Source: Thermogemmatispora sp042408735
GTDB taxonomy: Bacteria > Chloroflexota > Ktedonobacteria > Ktedonobacterales > Ktedonobacteraceae
NCBI RefSeq assembly: GCF_042408735.1
Contig: NZ_JBHOQV010000094.1
Span: forward strand, 1-64,000
Length of the DNA: 64,000 nucleotides
Direction of reading: 5' to 3'
The position numbers and the translations under genes are program-made. Of the stretch, positions 41,685 through 50,102 are shown in pieces. Each line of letters opens with the position of its first letter. Within the stretch, counting starts at the first letter, position 1. The notes beneath the pieces were generated by a model. The model made no database searches and was not told the origin of the DNA. It worked only from the letters and a program-made list of their open reading frames with translations.

Positions 41685-42887
41685 ATGCAATCACAACCCG
41701 GTTTGCGCGCAACGGCCCCCATGCTCTTCGGACTCCAGCCTCTGGAAGATACCGAGCGTTCCTTCGCCTGGTTTGCTGCCATGCGCGAGGCCCATCCGGT
41801 CTTCTTTCACGAGGGGACAGGCATCTGGCAGGTCTTTCGCTACGATGACGTCCTGAACGTGCTCACCGACTATGCGCGCTTCTCATCCAACGCTTTTGAG
41901 GACGTTGGAGCCTTTTTTGAAGGGACACTGGTCGCCAAAGACCCACCAGAACACCGTAAGCTGCGCAGCCTTGTCAATCAGGCTTTCACGCCGCGGGCGG
42001 TCGCGGGCCTGGCCGATCGCATCAGGCAGATCACGCAGGAGCTGCTTGACGCCGTGCTGGCCAGGGGAGAGCTGGATGTGGTGGCCGACATCGCCTTTCC
42101 CTTGCCAGCCAAAGTGATCGCCGAGCTGCTGGGCGTGCCTGATGAGGACTGGGACATCTTTCAGCGCTGGGCGCAAGCTGATCCCTCCTCTCCACTGGCG
42201 CGGCGTATGGCGGGACGGACCATGCGCCAGGAGATGGAGGAGTACTTCACGGACCTGATCGCCGAGCGTCGGCGTGCGCCGCGCGAGGACCTGATCAGCG
42301 CGCTCTGTCAGGCTGAGATCGACGGACAGCGTCTTAGCCAGTCCGAACTGCTGAGCTTCTGCATCTTACTGCTGGCTGCCGGCCAGGAGACGACCAAGAA
42401 TCTGATCGCCAATGCCGTTGTCTGCTTCACCGACCATCCCGAAATCATGGAGTGCCTGCGCCGTCAGCCGGACCTGATGCCGGCGGCCATCGAGGAAGTT
42501 CTGCGCTTTTTGCCACCCGTCTGGTTTCTGTTGCGACGCACCACGACCGAGGTTGAGCTGGGGGGACAGCGCATTCCTGCTGGCCAGAGCGTCCTTGTCT
42601 GGACGGCCTCAGCCAACCGTGACCCGGCCCAGTTTCCGGAGCCGGATCGCTTCCTGATCGATCGCAGTCCCAATCGCCATCTGGCCTTCGGTCATGGCAT
42701 CCATTACTGTGTTGGGGCGCCGCTGGCGCGCCTGGAGGCCAGGATCGCCCTGCCGTTGATGCTGCAGCGTCTGGGCAGACTGGAGCGTCTGCCGAACGTT
42801 CCCATCATGGTCAATCGGGGTCTGGTTTTTGTCATTCGCTCCCTGCCGATTACCTTTGAGGCGGCGGCCACCGGTAGCCAGCGCTAG
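41685..42887 (+). CDS. Cytochrome P450
   Basis: 400 residues, soluble bacterial class I-type length. The I-helix oxygen motif is AGQETT (LLLAAGQETTKNL), the K-helix ExxR is EEVLR, and the heme loop FGHGIHYCVGAPLARLEARI carries the thiolate ligand at Cys342. KDPPEHRKLRSLVNQAFTPRAV is the standard C-helix region. No ferredoxin or ferredoxin reductase gene is near, so electrons must come from partners elsewhere. It would hydroxylate or otherwise oxidise a small hydrophobic substrate; the CYP family cannot be given without alignment. It is co-transcribed behind a TetR regulator with a 5-nt gap, which suggests substrate-induced expression. ATG 41685. Confidence 0.95.
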   Translation: MQSQPGLRATAPMLFGLQPLEDTERSFAWFAAMREAHPVFFHEGTGIWQVFRYDDVLNVLTDYARFSSNAFEDVGAFFEGTLVAKDPPEHRKLRSLVNQAFTPRAVAGLADRIRQITQELLDAVLARGELDVVADIAFPLPAKVIAELLGVPDEDWDIFQRWAQADPSSPLARRMAGRTMRQEMEEYFTDLIAERRRAPREDLISALCQAEIDGQRLSQSELLSFCILLLAAGQETTKNLIANAVVCFTDHPEIMECLRRQPDLMPAAIEEVLRFLPPVWFLLRRTTTEVELGGQRIPAGQSVLVWTASANRDPAQFPEPDRFLIDRSPNRHLAFGHGIHYCVGAPLARLEARIALPLMLQRLGRLERLPNVPIMVNRGLVFVIRSLPITFEAAATGSQR

Positions 42888-42953
42888 AGGGTAACTGGCT
42901 GTAGTCGACCCGCTGGCGGCTTCCACTTCTGCTCATGCCGGGGTGGAAGCCCC

Positions 42954-44093
42954 TCAATGCTCCTCATCGGGCACCAGTTCAATCACTTCGCCAAAAGGGA
43001 ACGCTTCTCGCTCAAGGTGGTAGCCCGTCACAACCCACAGTACGGGTAACTCAGGCGGCTCTTTGGGAAAGGTGCCGAAGCCATCGGTCAAGTAAACGCA
43101 GACGGCGTTCTGCCACGGTTCGTACTCGGTCCGAATCCGCTCGAAGAAGGGGGTGAAGTCGGTTCCGCCGCCGCCCTGGGGCGGTGGCATGCTGACGGAG
43201 AGGCTGCCCAGCTCGTAGGGGCCGTGGCACTCTCTATCAACGTAGTAGAGCTGGCCAATCACATGCGGGTAAGCGGCCAGAATAGCGCGTAGCTCACCCA
43301 GAAAAAGGCCCAGCTCGCTGTCGCTGATCGAGCCACTCGTATCCACAGCGATGTAGGCATGGAGCTGCTCGTTCTCCTGAGCGTCGAGATAGAGGCGCTG
43401 GCCGATAAAGCGCCGATCGAAGCCCGCAAAGTCGCTGGGAGTCTGCGTTAGAAAGCGCCACAGATAGCTGCGCCAGTCGAGCCGGCTCGGTTCAATCCGC
43501 GCCAGCTCGCGTGTGAGACCAAGGGGGAAAGGCCCAGGCAGCTCGACTGTGCTGCGGGCCTGGCTAATTGCCCGCCACCAGTAGCTTCTGAGCCGTTCCG
43601 GCTTCTCGGGCGTTTCTGGCTCCTCGAGCGAGGCCGGCTGCTTAAGGTCGAGGGGAACACGGAGCTGAGCGGCGTGCTTGCGGTCCTGCCGCAGGTGCTG
43701 ATAGACCTCCTCGACGCTCAGGTTCTCCAGCCCTGGCTCACGGATGTGCCCTTTGGGCAGGTCAAGGTGGGTCAGGTGGGCGATGATACCGTTAACGACG
43801 ATATCCGCCGCAATGTTCCAGAGCTGCGGGTCGCGCTTGCCGCGTCGTGGTACATGTTGCAGGGCGGCATGAAGCACCTCGTGGGTCAGCACTCCTAGTC
43901 GCTCGGCTGGCGTCAGCTTCTGCCAGAAGTCAGGGTTAAAGGTGATAGTCCGCCCATCGGTCATGGCGGTCTCCACCGCCTCACTGATCTTGATCTGGCT
44001 AAAAAGGCTGAGGGTAGCGAAGAAAGGTTGCCGCAGGCGTAGTTGAAGAATGGCGGCGCTGATCTGTTTCTGAACGTCCTGGTGCTCCTTCAT
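42954..44093 (-). CDS. DUF2201 putative metallopeptidase with VWA-like domain
   Basis: 379 residues from ATG 44093 (GAGGAGGAGAGGCC upstream). An ATG at 44186 overlaps the MoxR stop (TAATG) and would add 31 low-complexity residues. The N-terminal domain carries LTHEVLHAALQH, an HExxH zinc site. The C-terminal domain is VWA-like: YIAVDTSGSIS (MIDAS DxSxS), then GGGGTDFTPFF and YLTDGFG. This pairing of a zinc-peptidase-like domain with VWA is the DUF2201 family, nearly always next to a MoxR ATPase, as here. The pair is thought to act as a metal-insertion or maturation chaperone; the client is unknown. Same transcript as the MoxR gene. Confidence 0.9.
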   Translation of the reverse strand: MKEHQDVQKQISAAILQLRLRQPFFATLSLFSQIKISEAVETAMTDGRTITFNPDFWQKLTPAERLGVLTHEVLHAALQHVPRRGKRDPQLWNIAADIVVNGIIAHLTHLDLPKGHIREPGLENLSVEEVYQHLRQDRKHAAQLRVPLDLKQPASLEEPETPEKPERLRSYWWRAISQARSTVELPGPFPLGLTRELARIEPSRLDWRSYLWRFLTQTPSDFAGFDRRFIGQRLYLDAQENEQLHAYIAVDTSGSISDSELGLFLGELRAILAAYPHVIGQLYYVDRECHGPYELGSLSVSMPPPQGGGGTDFTPFFERIRTEYEPWQNAVCVYLTDGFGTFPKEPPELPVLWVVTGYHLEREAFPFGEVIELVPDEEH

Positions 44094-44185
44094 GGCCTCT
44101 CCTCCTCGGAGCGAGCTGTTCGGCGACGGTGAAGTGCTGGCGATCGCAGCCCCTTCTGTCGGTGTCATACCTCTTTCTTCATTCA

Positions 44186-45190
44186 TTACTGTTGGTTGAG
44201 CAGTTCCATATACTCGGTGAACAGCTTTTGGAGGTGCTGGTTGCGCTGGATCAGGGCTGCCAGCTTGCCCAGCTCGTTGCGTGCGCGCAGCAGGTGGAAG
44301 AGATCAGTGGCGAAGAGCTGGACCCATTCAGGTTGAGCTTTGCGGCTCATCCAGACGAAAGCCTCATAGCACTGCTGCAGGGTAGAGGCGCGCGTTGCCA
44401 GGGCGGTCGTGATGGCGTAGCGCAGCGATGGTTCGCCAGGAAAGGCGATGTGCTCGCCCTCTCCCTCCAGAATGGCCTGGATATCGGGGAGGCGTTCGTA
44501 GAGGGCCATAAAAGCCTCGAACTCGGCGGCAGCGGCCTGACCGACCGCCGGGGCGATATCCAGTCCGGCCTTGTAGAGGGCGTCGGCCATCATCCAGGTG
44601 CGCGGTGAGGGCCAGGCTGGCTGCTGAGGATCGAGCCTATGCAACAGCTCGGGCCGAAAGGCCAGAAAGGCTAACAGGTGCTCGTGCATGCCCTGCTCCA
44701 GGGCGTAGGCTTTGAAGCTATCGAAGTTCGGTTCGACAAACAGATGAATAAAGCGATTGCTGAGCGGGGCGGGCATATCAAAGACGGCGGCGCGATCCTC
44801 TTTGCGGTTGCCAGCAGCCCAGATAAACCACCCTTCGGGAACGCTGTAGCTGCCGACGCGTCGGTCGAGGATCAGCTGCTGGGCGATGCCCTGGATCGTT
44901 GGCGGAGCCAGGTTTAGCTCATCGAGAAAGAGGATGCCCCGACCCGAGCGTGGCAGAAACTCGGGCGGATACCAGCGGGCTGTGCCTTCCTCGGCCACGG
45001 GCAGGCCGCGCAGATCGGTTGGAGCGAGCTGGGAGAGACGCAGGTCGATCAGCTCCAGGCCGTGGCTGCGGGCTGTCTGAGCGACAATACTCGATTTGCC
45101 GATGCCGGGTGGGCCCCAGATCATCGTGCTCATCATCAGGCGTCGACTTACCAGGCCGGAAAGAAAACGTGCCAGGGCATCTGGTCGCAT
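44186..45190 (-). CDS. MoxR-type AAA+ ATPase
   Basis: 334 residues. Walker A GPPGIGKSS (about 26-34), Walker B ILFLDELNLAPP, sensor-type segment FIWAAGNRKEDRA, and arginine-finger-like PLSNRFIHLFVEP. This is the compact MoxR/NorQ/CbbQ-like AAA+ group, which drives remodelling of client complexes together with a VWA partner. The following gene encodes such a VWA protein. ATG 45190 has GGAAGGTGAAAGAG upstream. No metal-enzyme or dehydrogenase genes lie nearby to point to a client; the next gene upstream on the strand is a long LRV-repeat protein. Confidence 0.92.
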   Translation of the reverse strand: MRPDALARFLSGLVSRRLMMSTMIWGPPGIGKSSIVAQTARSHGLELIDLRLSQLAPTDLRGLPVAEEGTARWYPPEFLPRSGRGILFLDELNLAPPTIQGIAQQLILDRRVGSYSVPEGWFIWAAGNRKEDRAAVFDMPAPLSNRFIHLFVEPNFDSFKAYALEQGMHEHLLAFLAFRPELLHRLDPQQPAWPSPRTWMMADALYKAGLDIAPAVGQAAAAEFEAFMALYERLPDIQAILEGEGEHIAFPGEPSLRYAITTALATRASTLQQCYEAFVWMSRKAQPEWVQLFATDLFHLLRARNELGKLAALIQRNQHLQKLFTEYMELLNQQ

Positions 45191-46182
45191 AGGACTCTTT
45201 CACCTTCCTTAATTATCCGCCTCTTAGGCGAGAGACTGTCTTCTCTCCATTTATCTCATAGTCATTCCAGGTGGATGCATGGCATCCCTGTAGTCCCTGC
45301 TGGCAATGGGTACTGCTCGCTGGAGCTGCTCCAGGGCGAGCGCCAGGAGAGATGGCACACACCATAGAACGCTGAGCGACCAGCTGTCAAGGTGCCTGCC
45401 ACCAGACCGGCCTTGCTGACCTCTCCTCGGTGTTGAGCTGGTGAGGATCCAGCCCAGGGTCAGCCTGCCCGGTCGGCCCCACGGCGACGGCCACCAGAGC
45501 TGGCGCCCTTTTGAGTGTGGCTCTATCTCCGCGTCGTGATGGCCCTCCTGGTCCCTGTGCGGCTGGCTGGCGGCTCCTCGTACCGCGAGAACGCCAGCTC
45601 CAGGCCGCCGGCGGACACCTCCAGTTAGAGAGAGGCTCTGTATTGGTCAGGAACTGAGATGAGAACGTGCCAGGACGAGCTGCGTGGAAACCTCCAGCGG
45701 CGTATGGGAGTTCTGGGCGGCTGCACGGCGCACCACCAGCCGCCGATCAAGAGCCAGGCTCTGCGGCCTCTTCAGGGGGGTTGCCAGCCTGGGAGACAAT
45801 GGCCTTCAGCACGGACAGCCCACTCAGGACCCTCAGAGGTGCTGGAGCCGTCTCCTGGTAGGCAGCCTCCTCTTTGGAGTGCTGAGAGGGGCCTCGGCTT
45901 CCGCTAGCGGCTCTCGCAGTCCATGAAATTGCTCTTTCGTCTGGTCTGGCTCGCTGCCTGGATCGCTCTACAGTGGCGGGCGAAAGACTGCCACGGACGG
46001 GAGAGCAGCGAACAGACAGGCGAAAACGGCCCGGAAGTCGAAGCCAGGGTCAGCAAGCCAGGGGCCAACGTCCCATCAGTTCAACAGGAGGCAGAGTGAG
46101 TTTGACCGATGGAGGATTGCCAGGTTCTCGCCCGAGAGACAAAGGCTTTGCCGATTCAGTATAGTCAAAAGCGCGGCACCGG
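45191..46182. other. Nearly 1 kb intergenic, no supported gene
   Basis: Short overlapping plus-strand frames (about 45659-45926) have no ribosome binding site and mutually overlap. I see no terminator or promoter that I would defend. It lies between the LRV-repeat gene and the moxR operon, both on the minus strand. Confidence 0.4.
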
Positions 46183-48156
46183 TCAATCTGCAGGCTGGCC
46201 AGCCAGGCGGGCACGGGCAGCAGCGCGCACAAAGCAGGTGCCATCGTGGGCCAGAGTCTCCAGCAAAGGAGGCGGAGCAGCGGCATGCTGAGCCACAAGA
46301 TAGCGCTCAACCCAGCGGCCCGATTCGGCAAACAGCTCCAGCAAGGCTGGCGGCAGATCGCGACGTTGCAGCAAGAGCGGACGCAGACGCGAGGGCAGGT
46401 CAGCTTTGATGATCTCTTCGCGCAAGGTCTCTAACAGGTAGTCGAAGAGCAGGCCCCGTCCTTGGGCAGCAACCCGCGGGTGAGTCGCTACCGCGATTGC
46501 CACCTCGCTATCGTTCAGGCGCAGCAACTGTTCTAGCAGCGTCAGCGGTGAGGCGGAATGAGCGGCCAGAGCGCGAAGAATCTCGATGGGCTGAGCGCTC
46601 TCCTCTATCGGGAGCGCGGCTCGTTGGCGACGCCACTCGCTCAGATAGCGGGTGGCCAGGCGCTCCAGCAGGGAAGCCGGCAACCGCGGCTGCCGACTCA
46701 GGGCCAGGTGGATCTCGCGGTCGTCCATCTCCACCAGCCGTGTCAGCACATCAAGGGGGACATTGGGATTGCAGGCCACCCCAGCGAGCAAGGGACGATC
46801 CTCGATTCTGGTAGCTACCAGGCGGTGCAGGGTCTCTGACGACAGCCCTGGGTGAGAAGCGGCCTGCCGACGAATGATGGCCTGAGGGTGGTTGCAGAGC
46901 TGTTCAGCAAGGTGAGAGGGCAGGCGGGGATTGCTGGCCAGCGAGAGCACAACCTCCATCTCGGAATCGTGCAGCAGGCGTTCGAGAAGCGCTTCAGGCA
47001 GAGCCGGGTGAGCGGCGACAGCGGCTCGCACCAGACCGGCCTCGTCCTCTGCCAGGTGCCAGAGCAGGGGACTCTCCTGCGGCAGGTGTGAGGCGACGGC
47101 GGCCCGTACTGCAGGGCTGGCATCGTTGGCGAGCAGCAGGCGCTCAGCAGATCCCAGAGCGGGATGGCAAGCTGCCGCCCGACGCACCTCGGGTTCGGAA
47201 CTCCTGACCAGAGAGAGCAATCCCTCCGCTGGCAGTTGAGGATGGCTGGCAGCGGCGCTGCGCACCCTGTTGCTGGTATCCTCTGCCAGGGTGAGCAAGA
47301 GAGCGGGCGGGGTGGCCGGGTTCGCAGCCACAGCGCTGCGGATCTCAACCTCTGTAGCCTTCGCCAGTTCCTGGAGCAGCTCGAGCGGAAGAGCTGCCAG
47401 CCGGATGACCTCGGCGCGGACCTCTAGCGGTCCCTCGCTGACCAGCTTCAGCAGCGTCTCCTGACGCAGGTGGGGGTAGCAGGCCAGCAGGAGCCGGCGC
47501 CAACACTCCTCGTCCGGCTGGTAGATTCCCTCGATTACCAGAGGATAGAAATCGGGTATGGCCAGCACGAGGAGCACAAGCGTCGAGCTGAAGGAGCGGG
47601 GATAGAGGCCGACCTGGCTATTGCGTCGCTCGTAATCGGCGACCGCCTCACTGGCAATGCGCCGCCACTGCTCGTTAAACTCGGAAATCTCGCCTGCAAT
47701 GGCCACGTGCCACTGTAAGGCCCACATGGTTTCATCGGAGAACCAGCGGATGCGGCTGAGGTTCACATCTTCGTTGAGCCAGCGTAGCCAGAGCAGAGGC
47801 GTCTCCTCGCAGCGGAGGAGCTGAAGCCAGGCCTGGGGCGAGGCCCGTTTGATGAAGTCGGGCTGTGTCAGATTCAAGAGGGGCAAAACAGGATTGGACA
47901 GAAATTCGTGAGGGAACTCACGGGCCAGTTCCAACAGCAGGTCAAGCGACGTATTGGGATTGCGCGCCACGGCGCGGCGCACAGACAGATCGCGTTCCCT
48001 GCTGAGCTGCTCCAGAACAGCGGGCGGTGTTGCTGGATTGGCGGCCACCAGCGGGCGTAGCGCTGGCATCTGGCTCAGCTCAGCCAGCCGTTCGGGGGCC
48101 GTATCAAGGCTTTGGGCCTCAGCGACCAGCTCGGGGGGCATATTTTCAATTGTCAT
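46183..48156 (-). CDS. Leucine-rich-repeat-variant (LRV/HEAT-like) solenoid protein
   Basis: 657 residues from ATG 48156; a TTG three codons earlier sits closer to GAGGGATC and is an alternative. Most of the protein consists of about 24-residue repeats with the pattern VRxAVAxHPxLPxxLLxxLAxDxx, for instance VRAAVAAHPALPEALLERLLHDSE. They cover about 35-90 and from about 265 to the end, interrupted by a non-repeat insert (about 95-260: WLQLLRCEETPLLWLRWLNED, then ADYERRNSQVGLYPRS). LRV repeats form a right-handed alpha-3(10) solenoid used as a binding scaffold; the classic LRV has an N-terminal 4Fe-4S cluster, which is missing here. No signal peptide. Partner unknown; the MoxR/VWA pair lies 1 kb downstream. 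Confidence 0.85.
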   Translation of the reverse strand: MTIENMPPELVAEAQSLDTAPERLAELSQMPALRPLVAANPATPPAVLEQLSRERDLSVRRAVARNPNTSLDLLLELAREFPHEFLSNPVLPLLNLTQPDFIKRASPQAWLQLLRCEETPLLWLRWLNEDVNLSRIRWFSDETMWALQWHVAIAGEISEFNEQWRRIASEAVADYERRNSQVGLYPRSFSSTLVLLVLAIPDFYPLVIEGIYQPDEECWRRLLLACYPHLRQETLLKLVSEGPLEVRAEVIRLAALPLELLQELAKATEVEIRSAVAANPATPPALLLTLAEDTSNRVRSAAASHPQLPAEGLLSLVRSSEPEVRRAAACHPALGSAERLLLANDASPAVRAAVASHLPQESPLLWHLAEDEAGLVRAAVAAHPALPEALLERLLHDSEMEVVLSLASNPRLPSHLAEQLCNHPQAIIRRQAASHPGLSSETLHRLVATRIEDRPLLAGVACNPNVPLDVLTRLVEMDDREIHLALSRQPRLPASLLERLATRYLSEWRRQRAALPIEESAQPIEILRALAAHSASPLTLLEQLLRLNDSEVAIAVATHPRVAAQGRGLLFDYLLETLREEIIKADLPSRLRPLLLQRRDLPPALLELFAESGRWVERYLVAQHAAAPPPLLETLAHDGTCFVRAAARARLAGQPAD

Positions 48157-48661
48157 GGGCCACAAGATCCCTCATGATCTGACTCGCGACTTTCAAAGAG
48201 CAGCTGCTTCATGTGCCGAAGCAGCATGAAAGGTAGGATGACGTACCAGAAACCTCGCTGGCAGAGAGAGCGCCGGCAACGAAGCCGGGTAAAAGCGGCC
48301 CTCCCTCTTCCTGGCGGCCAGCCCATCGACGGATAAGTAAGTAACTGATGAAATACTATAGACGACAGGGCTGGCCTCTGTCAATCAAGGTCTGAGCTGG
48401 AGCAACCTCCTCCTTCGATGTAATGCCGGGCGCTTCTCTTCTTCCTCAACCTCCTTTGGCGACCATGAGCGGCGTTTCCTGTTCTGATCTGCCTGATCCA
48501 GAGCCGTCTTAGCAGGCCCTTTCTTGTATAACTCCTTTTAAAATGGTTTGCCAATTTTTACAAACTATTAATATCCAGCCAGTTCAGATAGTGCTATACT
48601 CCTTAACTGTCTAGAAGGAACTGTTGAAGCGTTGTTCCTATCCTTTGACAGGAGCGCCCAA
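48157..48661. other. Divergent intergenic region
   Basis: A TATACT (48595-48600) after an AT-rich stretch is a likely plus-strand -10 box for the downstream cluster; the -35 is weak. The remainder holds no supported feature. Confidence 0.45.
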
Positions 48662-49417
48662 ATGGTAGTACATCGGGGTTTAGAGCGAGACGTGGGGCGC
48701 GAGGTGGCCTCTGACCCCTGGCAAGGAGCTTCCCTTGATCTTGGGACCCTCTTGCGGCGCACGGGTTTTGGCATCAAGCTGCGCTTCCTCATCTCAATGC
48801 TGGTTGTCTCCTTTATACCTGTCAGTTTATTTGTACTGTTCTTCTACCGATCAGCCTATCGGCTGGAAGGCAGGAGCACCTGGCTGCTGCTCAGCGGCAT
48901 TCTTCTCCTGACGGTGCTGACAGCGACCTGGGTCTTTCTGCCGATCGTGCGTCCCATCCGTCGGGCGACGCGTCGCATCTGCGCCACCACCGAGGAGGTA
49001 CGCCGTTTGACCATTGACGCCCAGCGGATTGCCGAAGATCATCATACTGGGACCTCTATTTTAGCGGCGGTCAGCCGGCACCTGGCGGTGCGTCACGCGG
49101 CCATTCTGCGCGACATTGCCCTCATTACCCGAACGTGTCAGGTTTTGCAGCCTCGCCTAACCTGGCTTCTCCAGCAAGCCCGTGCCAATCGCGATAGCGA
49201 AGCGCGTGAGGCGCTGGCGGCCCTGAGTCATGGCTTGCAGCAAATAGCCTTTCTCTCTTCGAGAATAGCCGATGCCTATGAAAGGGATAGATTGCCCGAG
49301 CAGCTAGAAAAGGCCATGAAGAGTGCCCAAGAAATTGCGGCCCAGTTCGATGAGGCCAGCCGGCAACTGGCCAGAGACCTGGAAGAGCTAGAGCTGGCCA
49401 CGGAGGCGCTCATTTAG
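48662..49417 (+). CDS. Two-TM membrane protein with HAMP-like linker and coiled coil
   Basis: 251 residues from ATG 48662, with AGGAG 8 nt upstream. Two membrane helices (FLISMLVVSFIPVSLFVLFFY and WLLLSGILLLTVLTATWVFLP) are joined by a loop of about ten residues, too short for a sensor domain. After the second helix PIVRPIRRATRRICATTEEVRRL looks like the P-type start of a HAMP, then a long helical, coiled-coil-prone region to the end. It resembles a chemoreceptor or histidine kinase without signalling domain. It may be a membrane scaffold. First gene of the plus-strand run with the DUF4388 protein and permeases. Confidence 0.7.
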   Translation: MVVHRGLERDVGREVASDPWQGASLDLGTLLRRTGFGIKLRFLISMLVVSFIPVSLFVLFFYRSAYRLEGRSTWLLLSGILLLTVLTATWVFLPIVRPIRRATRRICATTEEVRRLTIDAQRIAEDHHTGTSILAAVSRHLAVRHAAILRDIALITRTCQVLQPRLTWLLQQARANRDSEAREALAALSHGLQQIAFLSSRIADAYERDRLPEQLEKAMKSAQEIAAQFDEASRQLARDLEELELATEALI

Positions 49418-49515
49418 ATCCGTCAGGTCTGTCGAGATTGAAGAAGATCTCCACCTCTGCAGCGCCTTGGATAGCTGCCTGGTTTTGCCGCAAGACGATG
49501 AGGGACGGCGCAGCA

Positions 49516-50088
49516 ATGTACACCAAAGATTTCGCCAGTCTGCTGCAGCTCCTGAGCCTCTCCCAGCAAAGTGGGACACTTATTGTGCTACGTAGGGGGG
49601 AACCCTGGCAAGCGAGCCTGCAGCTACAGAGGGGCCGCCCTCTTTCGTGTATCATCATTAGCCTTGCCGATGGGCGGCTACTGATGAGTGGTGCCCAGGC
49701 CATCGACTGGCTGGCCAGTCGAGGAGAGCTGCAGTGGCATCTGGCGGAGGAGGAGCAGGGTGGCCCAGTCAGGTCGACTTCGGCCGCCTCTGCGCGCCAG
49801 CCTGGTGCTGGTGAGCGCCTGGCGGGGTCCAGCTCCTCCCCAGCGCTGGAGAAGGGCTTTCAGCTAGTGCCTCGTCGCCTACTCCAGACCCCTGCTCTCT
49901 CGTCCTGGTCACGCGAGGAACGGCTGATCTTCGCTTTAATCGATGGGAGCCGAACGGTGGCCGAGATCGCCCATTTGCTGCGCCGCTCGCCAGAGCGGAT
50001 TACCTCCATTCTCCTCTTCATGGTCCAGAGAGGAATCATCGTTCTAGAAGAGCGTTCACCCCGAAACGATAGACCTATGCATCAATAG
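49516..50088 (+). CDS. DUF4388-type protein with C-terminal winged-helix segment
   Basis: 190 residues from ATG 49516 (GAGGGACGG upstream). The N-terminal half fits DUF4388/PatA-N: MYTKDFASLLQLLSLSQQSGTLIVLRRGE, LQLQRGRPLSCIIISLADGRLL, GAQAIDWLASRGEL. After a Ser/Gly-rich linker the C-terminal 70 residues read as a small winged helix: LIFALIDGSRTVAEIAHLLRRSPERITSILLFMVQRGIIVLEE. DUF4388 proteins often work with small GTPases or response regulators in polarity and signalling. The next gene begins 14 nt downstream, so it shares a transcript with the APC permease. Confidence 0.8.
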   Translation: MYTKDFASLLQLLSLSQQSGTLIVLRRGEPWQASLQLQRGRPLSCIIISLADGRLLMSGAQAIDWLASRGELQWHLAEEEQGGPVRSTSAASARQPGAGERLAGSSSSPALEKGFQLVPRRLLQTPALSSWSREERLIFALIDGSRTVAEIAHLLRRSPERITSILLFMVQRGIIVLEERSPRNDRPMHQ

Positions 50089-50102
50089 AGAAGGAGATGC
50101 TC

